From assembly GCF_014205215.1 (NCBI RefSeq), contig NZ_JACHNC010000001.1, positions 10,226,501-10,290,500 on the forward strand: a DNA stretch of 64,000 nt, given 5' to 3'. The translations under genes and the position numbers were made by a program. Shown here one piece after another: positions 62,465 through 64,000 of this stretch. Below the pieces are notes generated by a model. That model saw nothing but the letters and a program-made list of their open reading frames with translations, was not told the origin of the DNA and ran no database searches. The first letter of the stretch is position 1. Each line of letters starts with the position of its first letter. This stretch comes from Actinoplanes lobatus (GTDB lineage Bacteria; Actinomycetota; Actinomycetes; Mycobacteriales; Micromonosporaceae).

Positions 62465-62633
62465 GGGGCCACTCTCTCAAATTCATCACCCCTTTTCTGG
62501 TACGGGACTGGCAATTCCGCCATATTTGCCCCGTTCCCGGAAGCTCCCGGCGATCATCTGCCGGGGCGCGCCCGTGCGGCCGCATCCGGGCTCAGCTGCC
62601 GAAACAGGCCGCGAAACAACGGGCCGGGCTACC

Positions 62634-63050
62634 TCAGCAGGCCGCGATCACCGCGGCCGGCAGTCCGGAGGCCTGGCAGCCGTACCATCTCTGCTGGTAT
62701 CCGTCGACCTTGACGGTGAGGGAGTCGGAGGAGTCGGCGTACCGGAGCAGTTCGATGGTGCCGGTGGTCCCCCAGACCGGATATTTCAGGTTGATCGTCG
62801 ACTCGGACACCTCGAAGGTGAAGGTTTTCTGGCTCTGTACCGGCCACGCGGTCTGGCTGGGTAGATAGCTTGTCGAATACCCGCTGCCGGTGTCGGAGTC
62901 GAAATGCCAGATCAGCGACGGGGTGAACTGGTCGCCTCCCGGCTGGTACCAGGTTTCGCTGTCGCTGTCGGCGCTGGCCGGTGCAGCGATCAGCAGGCTC
63001 GCGAGAAATCCCGCCAGAACCGCCATCCGCCTGATCGTCGCCGTTCCCAT
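62634..63050 (-). CDS. Secreted hypothetical protein
   Basis: A 138-residue exported protein. ATG 63050 (MGTATIRRMAVLAGFLASLL) has GGAAGGCGGGGA just upstream and is preferred over a frame-open codon at 63098. The signal peptide ends at APASA-DS near residue 28. The mature part is rich in aromatic and hydroxyl residues with a predicted beta-sandwich pattern and two cysteines near the C terminus (YGCQASG, IAAC). No family is recognised. Monocistronic; the flanks 62465-62633 and 63051-63236 show no gene. Confidence 0.6.
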   Translation of the reverse strand: MGTATIRRMAVLAGFLASLLIAAPASADSDSETWYQPGGDQFTPSLIWHFDSDTGSGYSTSYLPSQTAWPVQSQKTFTFEVSESTINLKYPVWGTTGTIELLRYADSSDSLTVKVDGYQQRWYGCQASGLPAAVIAAC

Positions 63051-63236
63051 GGCATCCCCGCCTTCCGTAGCCGATGCACACCACGGTATTCGCAGCATTA
63101 CCGACGGTGAACGGAATTCATTCCGGGGAGCGGTTCACGACCGTCCACCGGGTTACCGGCATTGCGATCACCGACCCGGATGTGGTGGCCGTTGCCGCAG
63201 CCGGGCCCGCAGCGGGCCTACGGCCTTGACCCGGCA

Positions 63237-63268
63237 GACGGCCGCCCCGAACCGGCGGGGCGGCCGTC
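63237..63268 (-). terminator. Strong hairpin after the acyl-CoA dehydrogenase gene
   Basis: Perfect 12-bp arms GACGGCCGCCCC / GGGGCGGCCGTC with an 8-nt loop, 48 bp beyond the stop. No U-run, as is common for actinobacterial terminators. Confidence 0.6.
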
Positions 63269-63315
63269 GTTGTGGTTGTGGCGCGCGGTCACCCGTACCG
63301 GAAAGGGGTGGTTTT

Positions 63316-64000
63316 CTACAGGCCGTAGGTCTTGCCGATGATGTCGCGCTGGATTTCGCTGGTGCCGCCGTAGATCGTCGAAACCAGGGTGGCGCGGACG
63401 TGGCGTTCCATGTCGTATTCGGTGGCGTAGCCGTAGCCGCCCATCATCTGCATGCCGGCCAGCGCCACCTGGCGGGCGACCTCGGTGGTCTTGAGTTTGA
63501 CCATGGAGCTTTCGCGCGGGAGGACCTTGTGGGGGTCGCGGTCGGCGAGGGTGGCGACGCGGTGGACGAGCAGGCGGCAGCATTCGATCTCGGTGGCCAG
63601 ATCGGCGACGCGGTGGCGCAGGGCCTGGAAGGAGCCGACCGGGCGGCCGAACTGTTTGCGCTGCTTGATGAAGTCGAGGGCGTCGTCGAAGGCGCGCTGG
63701 GCGGTGCCGAGCATGAGGGCGGCGAGGATGAGGCGCTCGACGTTGAGGCCGGCCATGAGTTGCTGCCAGCCGCGGTCGACGGTGCCGACGACGGCGTCGG
63801 CGGGGACCACGACGTCGGTGAAGTAGAGGTCGTTGACCTCGCGGCCGCCCATCGTCTCGATGCCGCTGATCCGCAGGCCGGCGGCGTCGGTGGGGACCAG
63901 CAGCATGGTGAGGCCGTGGTGGTCGCCGGGGTGTCCTCCGGTGCGGGCGACCAGCAGGATGGCGTCGGCGATGTGGGCGTTGGAGCACCACGTCTTCTGG
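63316..64000 (-). CDS. Acyl-CoA dehydrogenase, C-terminal part (runs off the window)
   Basis: 228 residues in an open frame that continues beyond position 64000. The reading enters at QKTWCSNAHIADAILLVART, the FAD-binding beta domain. It continues through DVVVPADAVVG, QRKQFGRPVGSFQALRHRVA (the helical domain with the FAD-binding arginine and glutamine), MQMMGGYGY and IYGGTSEIQRDIIGKTYGL. The glutamate in GGTSE-type ends is near the FAD site. The enzyme oxidises an acyl-CoA to the 2-enoyl-CoA using FAD and electron-transfer flavoprotein. Chain length is unknown because the substrate-binding N-terminal part is outside the window. Confidence 0.9.
   Translation of the reverse strand, partial: QKTWCSNAHIADAILLVARTGGHPGDHHGLTMLLVPTDAAGLRISGIETMGGREVNDLYFTDVVVPADAVVGTVDRGWQQLMAGLNVERLILAALMLGTAQRAFDDALDFIKQRKQFGRPVGSFQALRHRVADLATEIECCRLLVHRVATLADRDPHKVLPRESSMVKLKTTEVARQVALAGMQMMGGYGYATEYDMERHVRATLVSTIYGGTSEIQRDIIGKTYGL

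Overview
The window is chromosomal DNA from a high-GC actinobacterium. Several things point to the Micromonosporaceae, probably an Actinoplanes-like genus: about 70% GC, many GTG starts, four-base ATGA/GTGA gene overlaps, an F420-type (LLM) oxidoreductase, and a very large Ser/Thr-kinase/ATPase/histidine-kinase hybrid. The genus is an inference; no marker gene settles it.

Left core, 1-24.4 kb. A TetR-MFS efflux pair comes first, then a P-loop NTPase plus ABC exporter pair. Two cold-shock genes flank a decayed Na+/H+ antiporter. CsbD and small hypotheticals follow. Next is a seven-gene catabolic operon on the minus strand (16209 down to 8615): quinone oxidoreductase, TauD-type dioxygenase, BKACE-type beta-keto acid cleavage enzyme, MFS transporter, RBBP9-type hydrolase, acyl-CoA ligase and YeiH-type exporter. 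An AraC regulator is divergent from it. The 1621-residue kinase/ATPase/histidine-kinase protein, a secreted protein, a NUDIX hydrolase and a frameshifted acetyltransferase complete this part.

Genomic island, 24.4-52.2 kb. An intact tRNA-Pro(GGG) lies at 52089-52165. Copies of its 3' end recur in the same orientation at 32254, 27254 and 24429. This is the footprint of repeated integration at one tRNA, and only an inactive integrase fragment remains. The island carries an ISAs1-family insertion with exact target duplication, a broken IS5-family element, a group II intron reverse transcriptase, and a stack of predicted defence genes. These are a Septu-like ATPase/HNH pair (27.7-29.7 kb), a STAND/TPR protein (33-35.7 kb), a helicase/coiled-coil/PLD/zinc protein (37.8-41.2 kb), a toxin-antitoxin pair with a perfect palindromic operator (41.3-42.2 kb), and a complete four-gene Wadjet operon jetABCD (42.2-50.1 kb). 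Parts of it (27.7-29.8 kb, 26.2-27.0 kb) are visibly poorer in GC than the core.

Right core, 52.2-64 kb. cmk and der overlap and lie upstream of the tRNA. They are followed by an enoyl-CoA hydratase, an EamA transporter and an LLM oxidoreductase. A tightly coupled three-gene operon (57.4-61.2 kb) encodes a NUDIX/winged-helix NrtR-like regulator, a PNP-type nucleosidase and a membrane protein. The last two share a Gly/Gln-rich motif (ARVG-x-QAG) that resembles bacterial amyloid signalling motifs. This operon is the best candidate here for an undescribed signalling or immune system. A degenerate tRNA, a SUKH/ankyrin protein, a secreted protein and a partial acyl-CoA dehydrogenase end the window.
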